Below, in pieces: positions 9,798 to 19,985 of a DNA stretch of 64,000 nucleotides. Each line of letters begins with the position of its first letter. Within the stretch, counting starts at the first letter, position 1. The stretch is taken from assembly GCA_036365145.1 (NCBI GenBank), contig JAEOAD010002617.1, positions 126,001 through 190,000 on the forward strand, read 5' to 3'. Below the pieces are notes generated by a model. That model saw only the letters and a program-made list of their open reading frames with translations. It did no database searches and had not been told where the DNA came from. Source of the DNA: Orientallactaga sibirica (taxonomy: Eukaryota; Chordata; Mammalia; Rodentia; Dipodidae). The position numbers and the translations under genes are program-made.

Positions 9798-10961
9798 AAA
9801 TATTTTATTTATTTATGAGAGACAGAGAGAGAATGGCTTTGCAGGCAGGTGCCTTAACCACTGAGCCATCTCCAGCCCAATTTATTTTTTAAAATATATT
9901 TTATTTATTTATTTGAGAGAGAAGGAGAGAATGGGTGCACCAGGGCCTCCAGCCGCTGCAAATGAACTCCAGACGCATGCACCCAATTTATTTTTAAAAT
10001 ATATTTTATTTATTTATTTGTGCGTCTGGCTAACATGGGTCCTGGGGAATCGAACCTGGGTCCTTGGCTTTGCAGGCAGGTGCCTTAACCACTGAGCCAT
10101 CTCCAGCCCAATTTATTTTTTAAAATATATTTTATTTATTTATTTGAGAGAGAGGGAGAGAATGGGTGCACCAGGGCCTCCAGCCGCTGCAAATGAACTC
10201 CAGACGCATGCACCCCCTTGTGCGTCTGGCTAACGTGGGTCCTGGGGAATCGAACCTGGGTCCTTTGGCTTTGCAGGCAGGTGCCTTAACCACTGAGCCA
10301 TCGCCAGCCCAATTTATTTTTTTAAATATATTTTATTTATTTATTTGAGAGACAGGGAGAGAATGGGTGCACCAGGGGCTCCAGCCGCTGCAAATGAACT
10401 CCAGACGCATGCACCCCTTGTGCATCTGGCTAACATGGGTCCTGGGGAATCGAACAATTTATTTTATTTTTTTATTTTCATTTATTTATTTATTTTTTTG
10501 GTCCTTTGGCTTTGCAGGCAAACGCCTTAACCACTGAGCCATCTCCAGCCTTGAATTTATTTTTTAAAATATATTTTATTTATTTATTTGAGAGAGAAGG
10601 AGAGAATGGTGCACCAGGGCCTCCAGCCGCTGCAAATGAACTGGGCCCAGACGCATGCACCCCTTATGCGTCTGGCTAACGTGGGTCCTGGGGATTTTGA
10701 ACCTGGGTCCTTTGGCTTTGCAGGCAGGTGCCTTAACCACTGAGCCATCTCCAGCCCAATTTATTTTTTTAAAATATATTTTATTTATTTATTTGAGAGA
10801 GAAGGAGAGAATGGGTGCACCAGGGCCTCCAGCCGCTGCAAATGAACTCCAGACGCATGCACCCCCTTGTGCGTCTGGCTAACGTGGGTCCTGGGGAATC
10901 GAACCTGGGTCCTTTGGCTTTGCAGGCAGGTGCCTTAACCGCTAAGCCATCTCTCCAGCCC
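9798..10961 (-). repeat. inverted DIP tandem array, 6 units
   Basis: Units begin near 9798 (internally deleted), 9880, 10111, 10311, 10553 and 10758 with a period of about 205-240 bp. They share the junction CCATCTCCAGCCCAATTTAT. The last unit ends with the standard CTCTCCAGCCC head, the others with CTCCAGCCC, so the shortened head is diagnostic of amplification from one copy. In two units the AT-rich junction sequence is also found inside the element (9986-10020 and 10455-10499). Confidence 0.92.
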
Positions 10962-11386
10962 TGTGGCTTCCCTTTCCATCGTCACTGGGTACTGTTTGCT
11001 CAAGTTAGACTTCTCTTAGGGTCAGCGACAGAGAAGAGAATGTGGGGGTGGGAAGGACCCAGGAAAACTGAATCGTTCTGGAAGTAGGGTTAAGTGCAAC
11101 CTTCACAGTATCACCCTTGGCCCCGGACAATGGCCTTAAGGAGGCTGGCAAGGTGCACCACCATGCCCAGCTAGTTTAATTTTTATTTATATATTTATTT
11201 TGAGAGAGAGAGAAAGAGGGAGAGAAAGGTCTACAAGGACGAGGGTTTTTCGGCTTAGCTTCAGCTTGTTTTCTCAGTGAGCTTGCAGCCCCAGCATGGA
11301 GGAGTCTTTAGCAATAGGGTCTTACCATGTATGGAAATAACTTCTTTTTTAAAAAAAGAAAAATTAAAATTAAAATATCTTATTTA
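10962..11386. other. mostly single-copy with SINE scraps
   Basis: Contains a short B1 5'-end scrap (GGTGCACCACCATGCCCAG at 11152) and a DIP tail-like (GA)n piece at 11195-11228. The rest is not recognisable. Confidence 0.5.
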
Positions 11387-11580
11387 CCCAGGTGTGGTGG
11401 CACGTGTCTTTAATCCCAGCACTCGGGAGGCAGGGGTAGGAGGATTGCTTTGAGCTCAAGGCTAGCCTGAGAGTTAAAGAGTGAATTCTAGGTCAGCCTG
11501 AGTTAGAGCGAGACCCTACTTTGAAAAACCAAATAAATAAATAAGTAAATACATGAATAAATAAATAAATAAGTAAAATG
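11387..11580 (+). repeat. B1 SINE
   Basis: Forward copy (CAGGTGTGGTGGCACGTG) with a diverged 3' half and an AAAT-rich tail reaching about 11580. Confidence 0.9.
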
Positions 11581-11612
11581 AAGAGGGAGAGTGACACTGT
11601 ATCTTGAAAACC

Positions 11613-11758
11613 CATATATACATGTATAATTATATATACAGACATAATTATAAATATATGTATATGTATATATATATATATGTATATGTGTGTATATATC
11701 TCTATCTATATCTATGTATATGTATATGTATATGTATATATATCTGTATATATAATTT
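11613..11758. repeat. AT-rich microsatellite
   Basis: TA, TATG and CTAT dinucleotide and tetranucleotide runs adjoining an inverted DIP. The open frames here are repeat translations. Confidence 0.9.
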
Positions 11759-11959
11759 GCAAGCAGAGAGACAGACAGAAAAGATACAGAAAGTTAGAGA
11801 CAGAATATGGGTGCACCAGGGCCTCCAGCCACTGCAAACAAACTCCAGATGCATGTGCCCCCTTGTGCATCTGGCTTTACGTGGGTCCTGGGGATTTGAA
11901 CCCGGGTCCTTAGGCTTTGCAGGCAAGCACCTTCATTGCTAAGCCATCTCTCCAGCCCT
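11759..11959 (-). repeat. DIP SINE
   Basis: Inverted full-length copy. The B box is changed (GGGGATTTGAACCCGGG). Confidence 0.9.
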
Positions 11960-11984
11960 AGTTTTCATTTTCATTTTATTTTTA

Positions 11985-12176
11985 AAATATTCATTTAATT
12001 TATTTATTTGAGGGAGGGAGAGAATGGGGGCACCAGGGCCTCCAGCCACTGCAAACAAACTCCAGACGCATGCACCTCCTTGTGCATCTGGCTTTACGTG
12101 GGTCCTGGGGACTCAAACCCGGGTCCTTCGGCTTCCCAGGCAAATGCCTTCACCACTGAGCTATGTCTCCAGTCCC
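11985..12176 (-). repeat. DIP SINE
   Basis: Inverted copy with tail TTTAATTTATTTATTTGAGG. The head is diverged at the end (CTATGTCTCCAGTCCC) and the B-box region reads GGGACTCAAACCCGGG. Confidence 0.9.
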
Positions 12177-12189
12177 AAAAAGTGATTTA

Positions 12190-12357
12190 AAAAAATTTTT
12201 ATTTTGGTTTCCAAGGTCGGGTCTCGCTCTAGCCCGGGCTGACCTGGAATTCTCTCTGTCGTCTCAGGGTGGCCTTGAACTCACGGCCACGATCCTCTTC
12301 CCTCTGCCTCCTGAGTGCTGCTGGGATGAAAGGCGTGAGCACCACCATGTCTGGCCC
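12190..12357 (-). repeat. B1 SINE
   Basis: Inverted copy with the variant CGAGATCC-type core duplicated by three bases (GTGCTGCTGGGATG) and ending GAGCACCACCATGTCTGG. Confidence 0.9.
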
Positions 12358-12365
12358 AAGAAATT

Positions 12366-12420
12366 ACATATATATATATATATACATATATATATGTATA
12401 TATATATATATATATATATG
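12366..12420. repeat. (TA)n microsatellite
   Basis: About 55 bp of TA dinucleotides with two interruptions. Confidence 0.95.
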
Positions 12421-12793
12421 ATGTGTTTTAATTTCTCTGCTCCTTAGATATGCAGTCGTATGCTCATTCAAATCCTGGCTCACAGCTTCATCCTGGGGAA
12501 GGCTTGACAGCTGATCCAGTGGGATCCAGTGGGATCTGCTCACACTCCGAGCACAGATCCTGGATCACATCGTGTGTGGCAGGGTTGTCATCCTTGGTAA
12601 CACACCCTTCCAGGGAACCCCCCCCCCCGCTATCTGCAGCCACGCATAATCCCCCAAAGCATCTTCCGCCTCCCAACGCTGTGACAGCAGCAGAGGACCA
12701 AGTTTTCAAATACAGGGGACTCTGGGTGGGTGGTGGTGGTGGGGGCATTTCCCATTGCAACGAGGGCATGCGCTGATTCAAGCGGGTGCACAC
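12421..12793. other. single-copy, GC-richer stretch
   Basis: Open on both strands for about 100 codons (12450-12776 plus, 12488-12811 minus), but the frames show no recognisable domain and one runs into a DIP remnant. It contains a small direct repeat GATCCAGTGG at 12513 and 12524, and C-rich and G-rich runs. Confidence 0.45.
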
Positions 12794-12849
12794 GGTCCTC
12801 CTTAGGCTCATGAGGCATGGGCCTTAACCGCTAAGCCATCTCTGCAGCC
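12794..12849 (-). repeat. DIP SINE head fragment
   Basis: Only the inverted head remains: GGGCCTTAACCGCTAAGCCA to CTCTGCAGCC. Confidence 0.75.
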
Positions 12850-12850
12850 T

Positions 12851-13044
12851 TTTTTAATTTATATTTTGGGAGAAAGAGGCAGAGGGAGAGAGAGAAGGGT
12901 GCACCAGGGCCTCCAGCCACTGCAAAAAGAACTCCAGATGCATGCACCCCTTGTGCATCTGGCTTATGGGTCCTGGGGAATCGAACCAGGGTCCTTTGGC
13001 TTTGCAGGCAAACGCCTTAACCCCTAAACCATCCCTCCAGCCCC
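12851..13044 (-). repeat. DIP SINE
   Basis: Inverted full-length copy directly after the head fragment of another. A few bases are missing in TGGCTTATGGGTCCTGG. Confidence 0.9.
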
Positions 13045-13123
13045 ATCTTTAGTGTTTTATTGTAAAGTAATTGCAGGTGTCCTCTGAGTTGCTAAAATAA
13101 GAGTTCCCCTCACATCACTTTGT

Positions 13124-13138
13124 GTTATATATATATAT

Positions 13139-13170
<32 letters not shown>
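13124..13170. repeat. (AT)n(GT)n microsatellite
   Basis: ATATATATATATGG followed by about 15 TG dinucleotides. Confidence 0.93.
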
Positions 13171-13171
<1 letters not shown>

Positions 13172-13180
13172 TTCTGCTTC

Positions 13181-13317
13181 TTTTTTTTTTTTTTTTTTTT
13201 TTGGTTTATTTGAGGTAGGGTCTCGCTTTAGCCCAGGCTGACCTGGATGGTCTCGAACTCATGGCTACGATCCTGCTGGGATTAAAGGCATGAGCACCGC
13301 CCCTCCACGCCCGGCTC
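13181..13317 (-). repeat. B1 SINE, internally deleted
   Basis: About 22 T residues (inverted poly(A) tail) then GGTAGGGTCTCGCTTTAGCC. About 40 bp around GAATTC are lost, joining GACCTGG to ATGGTCTCGAACTC. Confidence 0.85.
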
Positions 13318-13528
13318 AGCTACCGATTTTATTGAGCTCCCCAGCCACCCATCACTGTGATCCTCCTGTCTCCACTCCCCTCAGCAATGAGATCTTACAT
13401 GGGGGGGGATGGGGATTTGAACCCAGGCCCTCACACGCTTGTGAACGTTGTCTGCCATCGTAGCAAACTGATAAAAGCCGGAATCATCATTCATACTGTC
13501 AGCAACATTAGTACAGAGCTACTTAGTA

Positions 13529-13590
13529 AGTTTTTTATTTTATTTTATTTTATTTTATTTTATTTTATTTTATTTTATTTTATTTTATTT
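13529..13590. repeat. (TTTTA)n microsatellite
   Basis: About 12 TTTTA units leading into an inverted DIP. Confidence 0.95.
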
Positions 13591-13599
13591 TTTCTCTAA

Positions 13600-13791
13600 G
13601 TATTTTATTTATTTATTTATTTATTTGAGAGAGAGAGTGAGAGAGAATGGGCATGCCGGGGCCTCTAACCACTGCAAACCAACTCCAGACTCATGGGCCC
13701 CCTTGTGCGTCTGGCTTTACGTGGGTCCTGGGGAATCGAACCCGGGTCTTGCAAACAAGTGCCTTAACAGCTAAGCCATCTCTCCAGCCCT
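13600..13791 (-). repeat. DIP SINE, first of three in a row
   Basis: Inverted copy missing a few bases after the B box (GGGTCTTGCAAACAAGTG). It is followed by TGAGTTGGTCTTTTAAAAAG, a sequence that recurs after each of the next two copies. Confidence 0.9.
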
Positions 13792-13807
13792 GAGTTGGTC
13801 TTTTAAA

Positions 13808-14001
13808 AAGATTTATTTATTTATTTATTTATTTGAGACAGAGAGGGAGAGTGGGCACACCAGGGCCTCCAGCCACTGCAAAGGAACTCCAGACGCATGC
13901 GCCACCTTGCACGTCTGGCTTACGTGGGACCTGGAGAATCGAACCCTGGTCCTCAGGCTTCACAGGCAAGCGCCTTCACCGCTGAGCTATTCTCCAGACC
14001 T
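13808..14001 (-). repeat. DIP SINE, second of three
   Basis: Inverted full-length copy flanked by TGAGTTGGTCTTTTAAAAA and TGAGTTAGTTTTTTTTAAAA. The repeated flank fits a target-site duplication or tandem amplification. Confidence 0.9.
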
Positions 14002-14030
14002 GAGTTAGTTTTTTTTAAAAAGAAATATAT

Positions 14031-14241
14031 ATATATTTTATATATTTATTTATTTGAGAGAGAGGAAGAGGCAGAGAGAGAAATAGAGAATGGGTGCTCC
14101 AGGGCCTCCAGCCACTGCAAATGAACTCCAGACACGTGCACCACTTTGTGCATCTGGCTTACGTGGGACCTGGGGAATTGAACCCAGGTCCTTAGGCTCT
14201 GCAGGCAAACGCCTTGACCACTGAGCTGTCTCTCCAGCCCT
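14031..14241 (-). repeat. DIP SINE, third of three
   Basis: Inverted full-length copy, again followed by TGAGTTAGTTTTAAACAG. Confidence 0.9.
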
Positions 14242-14254
14242 GAGTTAGTTTTAA

Positions 14255-14410
14255 ACAGACTGTCACCCTGTAGCTCAGGCTGTCCTATACTCACTATGTC
14301 GCCCAGGCTGGCTTTGAACTGATGGCAATTGTGTTGCCTCAGCCCCTTGAGTGCACGCAAGTGTGTGTGTGTGTTATGAATTATAGACGTGAGCCACCAT
14401 GTCTGGCTTC
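14255..14410 (-). repeat. old, divergent B1/7SL-like element
   Basis: Shows the inverted B1 skeleton (TAGCTCAGGCTGTCCTATAC, GGCTGGCTTTGAACTGATGG, GTGAGCCACCATGTCTGGC). It differs far more from the local consensus than any other copy and has a GT run (14361-14373) inside. It is probably an ancient B1 or proto-B1 relic. Confidence 0.65.
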
Positions 14411-14602
14411 AACATCGATCTCGGAATTCTCCATCCTTGCCTCTGCCTAACCTTTCCTGTTGCAGCTTCCATATGTCCTTAGTCGACTCCAATCTTTTCC
14501 TCGTGCGTCATGGGTGTGACGCCTTCGGAGAACATTCGGTTATTTCATGATCCGTCTGTGGGACGGGAGGAGGATAAGCATTGCCAACGGGGTTTGCGAG
14601 TA

Positions 14603-14768
14603 TATTATTATTATTATTATTTTGAATTTTTTGAGGCAGGGTCTCACTCTAGCCCAGGCTGACCTGGAATTCACTCTGTAGTCTCAGGGTGGCCTCGAAC
14701 TCATGGAGATCCTCCTACCTCTGCCTCCCGAGCGCTGGGATTAAAGGCGTGCGCCACCACCTCCGGCT
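14603..14768 (-). repeat. B1 SINE with (ATT)n tail
   Basis: Inverted full-length copy, GGCAGGGTCTCACTCTAGCC to GCGTGCGCCACCACCTCCGG, preceded by six ATT units. Confidence 0.92.
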
Positions 14769-14769
14769 A

Positions 14770-14972
14770 TTATTTTTTTAATTTTTTATTTATTTGATGA
14801 AAAGAGAAAAAGGGAGAGAGAATGGGTGCACCAGGGCCTCCAGCCACTGCAGAGGAACTCCAGACGCATGTTCCACCTTGTACATCTGGCTAACGTGGGT
14901 CCTGGGGAATCGAACCTGGGTCCTTTAGCTTTGCAGGCAAGTGTCTTAACTGCTAAGCCATGTCTCCAGCCT
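14770..14972 (-). repeat. DIP SINE
   Basis: Inverted copy abutting the preceding B1. The flanks GCGAGTATATT (14597) and ACGAGTATTTTTT (14978) suggest that B1 and DIP lie within one nested insertion. Confidence 0.9.
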
Positions 14973-15065
14973 GGACACGAGTATTTTTTAATGCAAACAA
15001 TATTTGACAAGAGAATAGGCAGAAAAGATGTGCATATGATATATATCAGGCTTGTGCATATGTTC

Positions 15066-15073
15066 TATCTATC

Positions 15074-15113
<40 letters not shown>
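15066..15113. repeat. (ATCT)n microsatellite
   Basis: About 11 ATCT tetramers directly upstream of an L1 3' end. Confidence 0.95.
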
Positions 15114-15340
15114 GGACAGAAATTGGCCTCGATATCCATGACCTTGCAGTGCCTAGCAATACCTTTGCAAGACCCTCAAAATAGAAGAAAAGATGATGAC
15201 ATCAAATTAAAAGAGAGACTAATGGAGAGAGGTAGGGGATATGATGGAGAGTGGAGTTCTGAAGGGAATGGGGGGAGGGGAGGAAAATGCATTTTTTTGT
15301 ATGTAAGTATAGAAGTTGTCAATAAAAAAAAAAAGAAAAA
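15114..15340 (+). repeat. L1 3' end
   Basis: GGACAGAAATTGGCCTCGAT, then GACATCAAATTAAAAGAGAG, GGATATGATGGAGAGTGGAG and GAAGTTGTCAATAAAAAAAA. I recognise this as the 3' end of a rodent LINE-1, and it matches the copies at 15903, 17579, 32470 and 60358. Only the terminal ~220 bp is present and there is no ORF2 sequence. Confidence 0.8.
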
Positions 15341-15357
15341 TAAATAAATAATAAATG

Positions 15358-15523
15358 GCCGGGCGTGGTTGGTGGCACTCACGCCTTTAATCCCAGCACT
15401 CGGGGAGGCAGAGGTAGGAGCATCGTGGCCGTGAGTTCAAAGCCACCCTGAGATGACAGAGTGAATTCCAGGTCAGCCTGGGCCAGAGTGAGACCCTACC
15501 TCGAAAAAAAAAAAAACCCAAAA

Positions 15524-15557
<34 letters not shown>

Positions 15558-15560
15558 AAA
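15358..15560 (+). repeat. B1 SINE
   Basis: Forward copy with a 5-bp insertion in the A-box region (GTGGTTGGTGGCACTCACGC) and an AAAT-rich tail. It sits at the end of the L1 poly(A). Confidence 0.9.
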
Positions 15561-15902
15561 TGAATGAGTGAGTGAATGAAACCTATTTATCTTTTTACAT
15601 CCAATGACTCGCAGCCCAGCACGACCAACAAGCTTCCTCACCTCATGGCAGACAGGAAGGCAAGAAAGAGGAAGATAGATCTGGAACATATAGATTATCC
15701 CTTCCCCAAAAAAGTGACTCCCTAAAGACTTGCCTCCTCACCTCATAAAACTCTATATAAAACACCTTATCAGATGTCCACGGCCTCCCCGTTGGACCCT
15801 GGACATTCTGCACGTGATCCTGGCTGGAATATTTTTCTTTCTTCTTCTTTTTTTTTTAAGTTTACTTGAATGATCTTATTTTATTTATTTTATTATTATT
15901 AT

Positions 15903-16203
15903 TTTATTGACAACTTCTATCCTTACATAAAAAATTGCAGATTTCCCTCCCCTCTCCCCAGTCCACTTTAGAACTACAATGTCCATCATATCCTCCTCTC
16001 TCCATGAGTCTCTCTTTTAATTTGATGTCATCATCTTTTTCTTCTATTATGAGGGTCTTGTGAAGGTATTGCTAGGCACTGCAAGGTCATGGATATCGAG
16101 GCCAATTTCTGTCTGGGCAGTTGCATTGTAAGAAGTCATACCCTTCCTTTGGCTCTTCCGTTCTATCCGCCCCCTCTTCCGCAATGATCCCTGAGCCTTG
16201 GAG
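15903..16203 (-). repeat. L1 3' end
   Basis: Inverted: TTGACAACTTCTATCCTTAC, CTCTCTTTTAATTTGATGTC and GATATCGAGGCCAATTTCTG, extending further 5' than the 15114 copy, to GGCTCTTCCGTTCTATCC. Confidence 0.8.
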
Positions 16204-16209
16204 TAGAAT

Positions 16210-16357
16210 ATTTTTCTATTCACACCATCCCGTCAGACAGATGTTCTCCGACTTTGCAACACACATCCAGGGCACAAGTTAGGCAGATAAAAAGGAGAGA
16301 TGTCGGGAGGGTGGATAAAATCTTCCTTACGCCCCCCTCTGCTTCATCAAGGAGCCC

Positions 16358-16404
<47 letters not shown>

Positions 16405-16566
16405 CCCGAAGCATTAATATCACATCATTTTACAGAGGGGGGAAAAAATCCAATTGTGTTATGCTCAAGCATTTGCAGAGAGCTGAAAACAGGTTTTTCT
16501 ATGAAATTGCCCGTAATTTACAGAAACGTGATCGAAATGTTATCTAAAAATGGAATTGCACAGCAC

Positions 16567-16610
<44 letters not shown>

Positions 16611-16853
16611 GGTTGTGTGGAGGGAGGGGGTTTGACGGCGGAAATGAAGTGGTAATAAATATAAAAACGTTGAGGTGGAAAATCGTTTTTAACACATCAT
16701 CAAAGTGCCGGTTGCAATAATGTAATAGAACGAGTACATTAAGAAAAAGAAAAAAACGAAATCGTGATTAAACGTAAAAGGCATTTCTGAAGAGTCATTT
16801 AGAGAATTGCCTCTGCATTCACCTTGTCTTTTGAGGTTATTTAAGAAGAAATC
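16210..16853. other. single-copy island of copy 1
   Basis: About 640 bp between L1 and B1, with (GT)n at 16361-16401 and a 38-T run at 16569-16606. The sequence around 16500-16565 (GAAATTGCCCGTAATTTACA) looks constrained but has no coding frame. Every part except the long T run is present in copy 2. Confidence 0.6.
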
Positions 16854-17025
16854 AGCCAGGCATGGTGGCGCACGCCTTTCATCCCAGCACTCGGGAGGCA
16901 GGGGTAGGAGGGTCTTGGCCGTGAGTTCGAGGCCAGCCTGAGACGACAGAGGGAATTCCAGGTCAGACTGAGCTAGAGCGAGATCTGACCTCGAAAAAAC
17001 AAAAGAAACAAACAAACAAAAGAAA
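16854..17025 (+). repeat. B1 SINE
   Basis: Forward copy AGCCAGGCATGGTGGCGCAC with the variant CTTTCATCCC, followed by a (CAAA)n tail. Confidence 0.92.
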
Positions 17026-17039
17026 TCAATTTAAGAAAA

Positions 17040-17254
17040 AGGGATGGCTTAGTGGTTTACACGCTTGCCTGCAAAGCCAAAGGTCCCAGGTTCGATTCCC
17101 CAGGACCCACGTAAGCCAGATGCACAAGCTGGAGCATGCGTCTGCAGTTCGTTTGCAGTGGCTGGAGGCTCTGGTGAGCCCATTCTATCTATGTCTCTGT
17201 GTGTGTGTCTCTCTCAAATAAATAAATAAATAAAATAAAGTAATATTTTAAAAA
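17040..17254 (+). repeat. DIP SINE, head slightly truncated
   Basis: Starts at GGATGGCTTAGTGGTTTACA, missing the first ~8 bases, with B box GGTTCGATTCC and a GTGTGTGT-containing 3' end. Confidence 0.9.
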
Positions 17255-17264
17255 TACAATTGAT

Positions 17265-17389
17265 AGGGGCACGGTGGCGCACGCTTTAACCCCAGCACTG
17301 GGAGGCAGAGTTAGGAAGGTTGGCCTTGAGTTCGAGGCCAACCTGAGATGACAGAGTGAATTCCAGGTCAGCCTGGGCTAGATCTGAGA
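17265..17389 (+). repeat. B1 SINE cut by the duplication junction
   Basis: Forward B1 ending prematurely at GCCTGGGCTAGATCTGAG, where copy 2 of the duplication begins. Confidence 0.88.
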
Positions 17390-17578
17390 TAGATTATCCC
17401 TCCTCTAAAAAAACCAACTATAAAGACTTGACATCATAAAACTCTATATAAAACACCTTATCAGATGTGCCACGTTGGACCCTGGACATTCTGGTGATCC
17501 TGGCTGGAATATTTTCTTTCTTCTTCTTTTTTTTTTAAGTTTACTTGAATGATCTTATTTTATTTATTTTATTATTAT

Positions 17579-17868
17579 TATTTTATTGACAACTTCTATC
17601 CTTACATAAAATTGCAGATTTGAATTCCCTCTCCCCAGTCCACTTTAGAACTACAATGTCCAACCAATCCCCTCCCTCTCTCCATGAGTCTCTCTTTTAA
17701 TTTGATGTCATCATCTTTTTCTTCTATTATGAGGGTCTTGTGGAGGTATTGCTAGGCACTGCAAGGTCATGGATATCGAGGCCAATTTCTGTCTGGGCAG
17801 TTGCATTGTAAGAAGTCATACCCCTTTGGCTCTCATTTTCTAGGCCCCTCTTCCAATGATCCCTGAAA
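17579..17868 (-). repeat. L1 3' end (duplicated copy)
   Basis: Counterpart of 15903-16203 with identical core (CTCTCTTTTAATTTGATGTC) and small lesions at both ends. Confidence 0.8.
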
Positions 17869-18450
17869 AATATTTTTCTATTCACACCATCCCGTCAGAC
17901 AGATGTTCTCCGACTTTGCAACACACATCCAGGGCACAAGTTAGGCAGATAAAAAAGGAGAGATGTCGGGAGGGTGGATAAAATCTTCCTTCGCCCCCCC
18001 TCTGCTTCATCAAGGAGCCCTTTTTTGTGTGTGTGTGTGTGGTGTGTGTGTGTGTGTGTGTGTTCCCTAAAAGCATTAATATCACATCATTTTACTAAAA
18101 AAATCCAATTGTGTTATGCTCAAGCATTTGCAGAGAGCTGAAAACAGGTTTTTCTATGAAATTGCCCGTAATTTACAGAAACGTGATCGAAATGTTATCT
18201 AAAAATGGAATTGCACAGCACGCATGCTGGGTTGTGTGGAGGGGGTTTGACGGGCGGAAATGAAGTGGGCAATAAATATAAAAACGTTGAGGTGGAAAAT
18301 CGTTTTTAACACATCATCAAAGTGCCGGTTGCAATAATGTAATAGAAACAGTACATTAAGAAAAAGCCGTGATTAAACGTAAAGGCATTTCTGAAGAGTC
18401 ATTTTGAATTGCCTCTGCATTTGTCTTTTGAGGTTATTTAAGAAGAAATC

Positions 18451-18620
18451 AGCCAGGCATGGTGGCGCACGCCTTTCATCCCAGCACTCGGGAGGCAGGG
18501 GTAGGAGGGTCTTGGCCGTGAGTTCGAGGCCAGCCTGAGACGACAGAGTGAATTCCAGGTCAGACTGAGCCAGAGCGAGATCTGACCTCAAAAAAAACAA
18601 AGAAACAAACAAACAAAAGA
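18451..18620 (+). repeat. B1 SINE (duplicated copy)
   Basis: Counterpart of the B1 at 16854, sharing the CTTTCATCCC and GGAGGGTCTTGGCC variants. Confidence 0.92.
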
Positions 18621-18637
18621 AATCAATTTAAGAAAAA

Positions 18638-18850
18638 AGGAATGGCTTAGTGGTTTACACGCTTGCCTGCAAAGCCAAAGGTCCCAGGTTGATTCCCCAG
18701 GACCCACGTAAGCCAGATGCACAAGCTGGAGCATCGCGTCCACAGTTCGTTTGCAGTGGCTGGAGGCTCTGGTGAGCCCATTCTATCTATGTCCTCTGTG
18801 TGTGTCTCTCTCAAATAAATAAATAAATAAAAATAAAGTAATATTTTAAA
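18638..18850 (+). repeat. DIP SINE (duplicated copy)
   Basis: Counterpart of the DIP at 17040. The B box has lost bases (CCCAGGTTGATTCCCC). Confidence 0.9.
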
Positions 18851-18861
18851 AAAATACAATT

Positions 18862-19005
18862 GATGCCATCTCGGTGGCCACGCCTTTAACCCCAGCACTA
18901 AAGGCAGAGTTAGGAGGGTCTGGCCTTGAGTTCGAGGCCAACCTGAGATGACAGAGTGAATTCCAGGTCAGCCTGGGCTAGAGTGAGACCCTACCTTGCA
19001 AAACC
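18862..19005 (+). repeat. B1 SINE, complete 3' half
   Basis: Counterpart of the truncated B1 at 17265, here continuing to GAGTGAGACCCTACC. The 5' end is altered (TGCCATCTCGGTGGCCACGC). Confidence 0.85.
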
Positions 19006-19038
19006 AAATATATATACATACATATATATATATATTGA

Positions 19039-19196
19039 GCTGGGCATGGTGGCTCACACCTTTAAAATCCCAGCACTCGGGAGGCAGAGGTAGGAGGATC
19101 GTGGCCGTGAGTTTGAGGCCACCCTGACGACAGAGTGAATTCCAGGTCAGCCTGGGCTAGAGTGAGGCCTTACCTCGAAAAACCAAAACAAAAAAG
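19039..19196 (+). repeat. B1 SINE
   Basis: Forward copy, GCTGGGCATGGTGGCTCACA to CCTTACCTCGAAAAACC, after a short (TA)n run. Confidence 0.92.
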
Positions 19197-19380
19197 AGAT
19201 GACAGACAGACAGACAGACAGACAGACGACAGGAAGGGGTTGAGTCTCCTCCCGCCAGACCCTGCCTCCACCCCCCCACCAATCCTCCTGTCTCTCCCCT
19301 CAGTGCCTCCCCCATGGTGTAAAAAGTTCAACCTCATGTCCCTAAACTCCCAGGGTTTTCTACGCATTCCCTCTAAAGGC

Positions 19381-19398
19381 ATATTTATTTATTCATTT

Positions 19399-19451
<53 letters not shown>

Positions 19452-19600
19452 GGCACGCCAGGGCCTCCAGCCACTGCAAAGGAACTCCAGACGCATGCGC
19501 CCCCTTGTGCATCGGGCTTACGTGGGTCCTGGGGAATCGAATCAGGGTCCTTTGGCTTTGCAGGCAAGTGCCTTAACCACTAAGCCATCTCTCCAGCCCT
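19381..19600 (-). repeat. DIP SINE with long (GA)n
   Basis: Inverted full-length copy whose pyrimidine tract has expanded to about 24 GA dinucleotides. A (CAGA)n run lies upstream at 19203-19227. Confidence 0.93.
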
Positions 19601-19633
19601 GATGCATTTTTTTAAAAAAAAATATTTTAGGGG

Positions 19634-19800
19634 GCCAGACGTGGTGGCGCACGCCTTTAATCCCAGCACTCGGGAGGCAGAGGTAGGAGGATCGCCGTGA
19701 GTTCGAGGCCACCCTGAGACTACATAGTTAATTCCAGGTCAGCCTGGCCCAGAGTGAGACCCTACCTTGAAAATCCAAAAAAAAAAAAAAAAAAAAAAAA
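19634..19800 (+). repeat. B1 SINE
   Basis: Forward copy, well preserved, GCCAGACGTGGTGGCGCACG, with about 30 A residues. Confidence 0.93.
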
Positions 19801-19819
19801 ATATATATATATAATTTAG

Positions 19820-19985
19820 TTATGCAGGGGAGATTGAGAATGGGGCACCAGGGCCTCAGACGGTGCAAAGGAACTCCCATGTGCCACCCTGTGCATCTGG
19901 CTTTAAGTGGGTCCTGGGGGATTGAACCTGGGTCCTTTGACTTTGCAGGCTAACGCCCTAACTGCTGAGCCATCTCTCCAGCCCT
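19820..19985 (-). repeat. DIP SINE, decayed
   Basis: Inverted copy with a reduced pyrimidine tract and body losses (GGGCCTCAGACGGTGCAAAG). The head is intact. Confidence 0.85.

Larger units (their letters stand above)
15688..17389 (+). repeat. 1.7-kb tandem duplication, copy 1
   Basis: Begins TAGATTATCCCTTCCCC and contains an inverted L1 3' end, single-copy DNA, B1, DIP and a truncated B1, in the same order as 17390-18990. The copy junction at 17389 falls inside the last B1, where GGGCTAGATCTGAGATAGAT joins the end of copy 1 to the start of copy 2. Confidence 0.93.
17390..18990 (+). repeat. 1.7-kb tandem duplication, copy 2
   Basis: Same order of elements as copy 1 but about 100 bp shorter. 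The loss is spread over many small deletions and replacements, often next to GC-rich or homopolymer stretches. At 18221 the 38-T run of copy 1 is replaced by GCAT. Long stretches between these lesions are identical to copy 1, an odd combination for an old duplication. Confidence 0.92.

Noticed and set aside
12450..12811. Overlapping 100-codon frames on both strands
   Set aside because: GC-rich stretch without splice sites or a recognised domain. One frame enters a DIP remnant.
15114..15340. LINE-1 open reading frame
   Set aside because: Only the terminal 3' untranslated part is present at all five L1 sites; no reverse-transcriptase or endonuclease sequence is seen.
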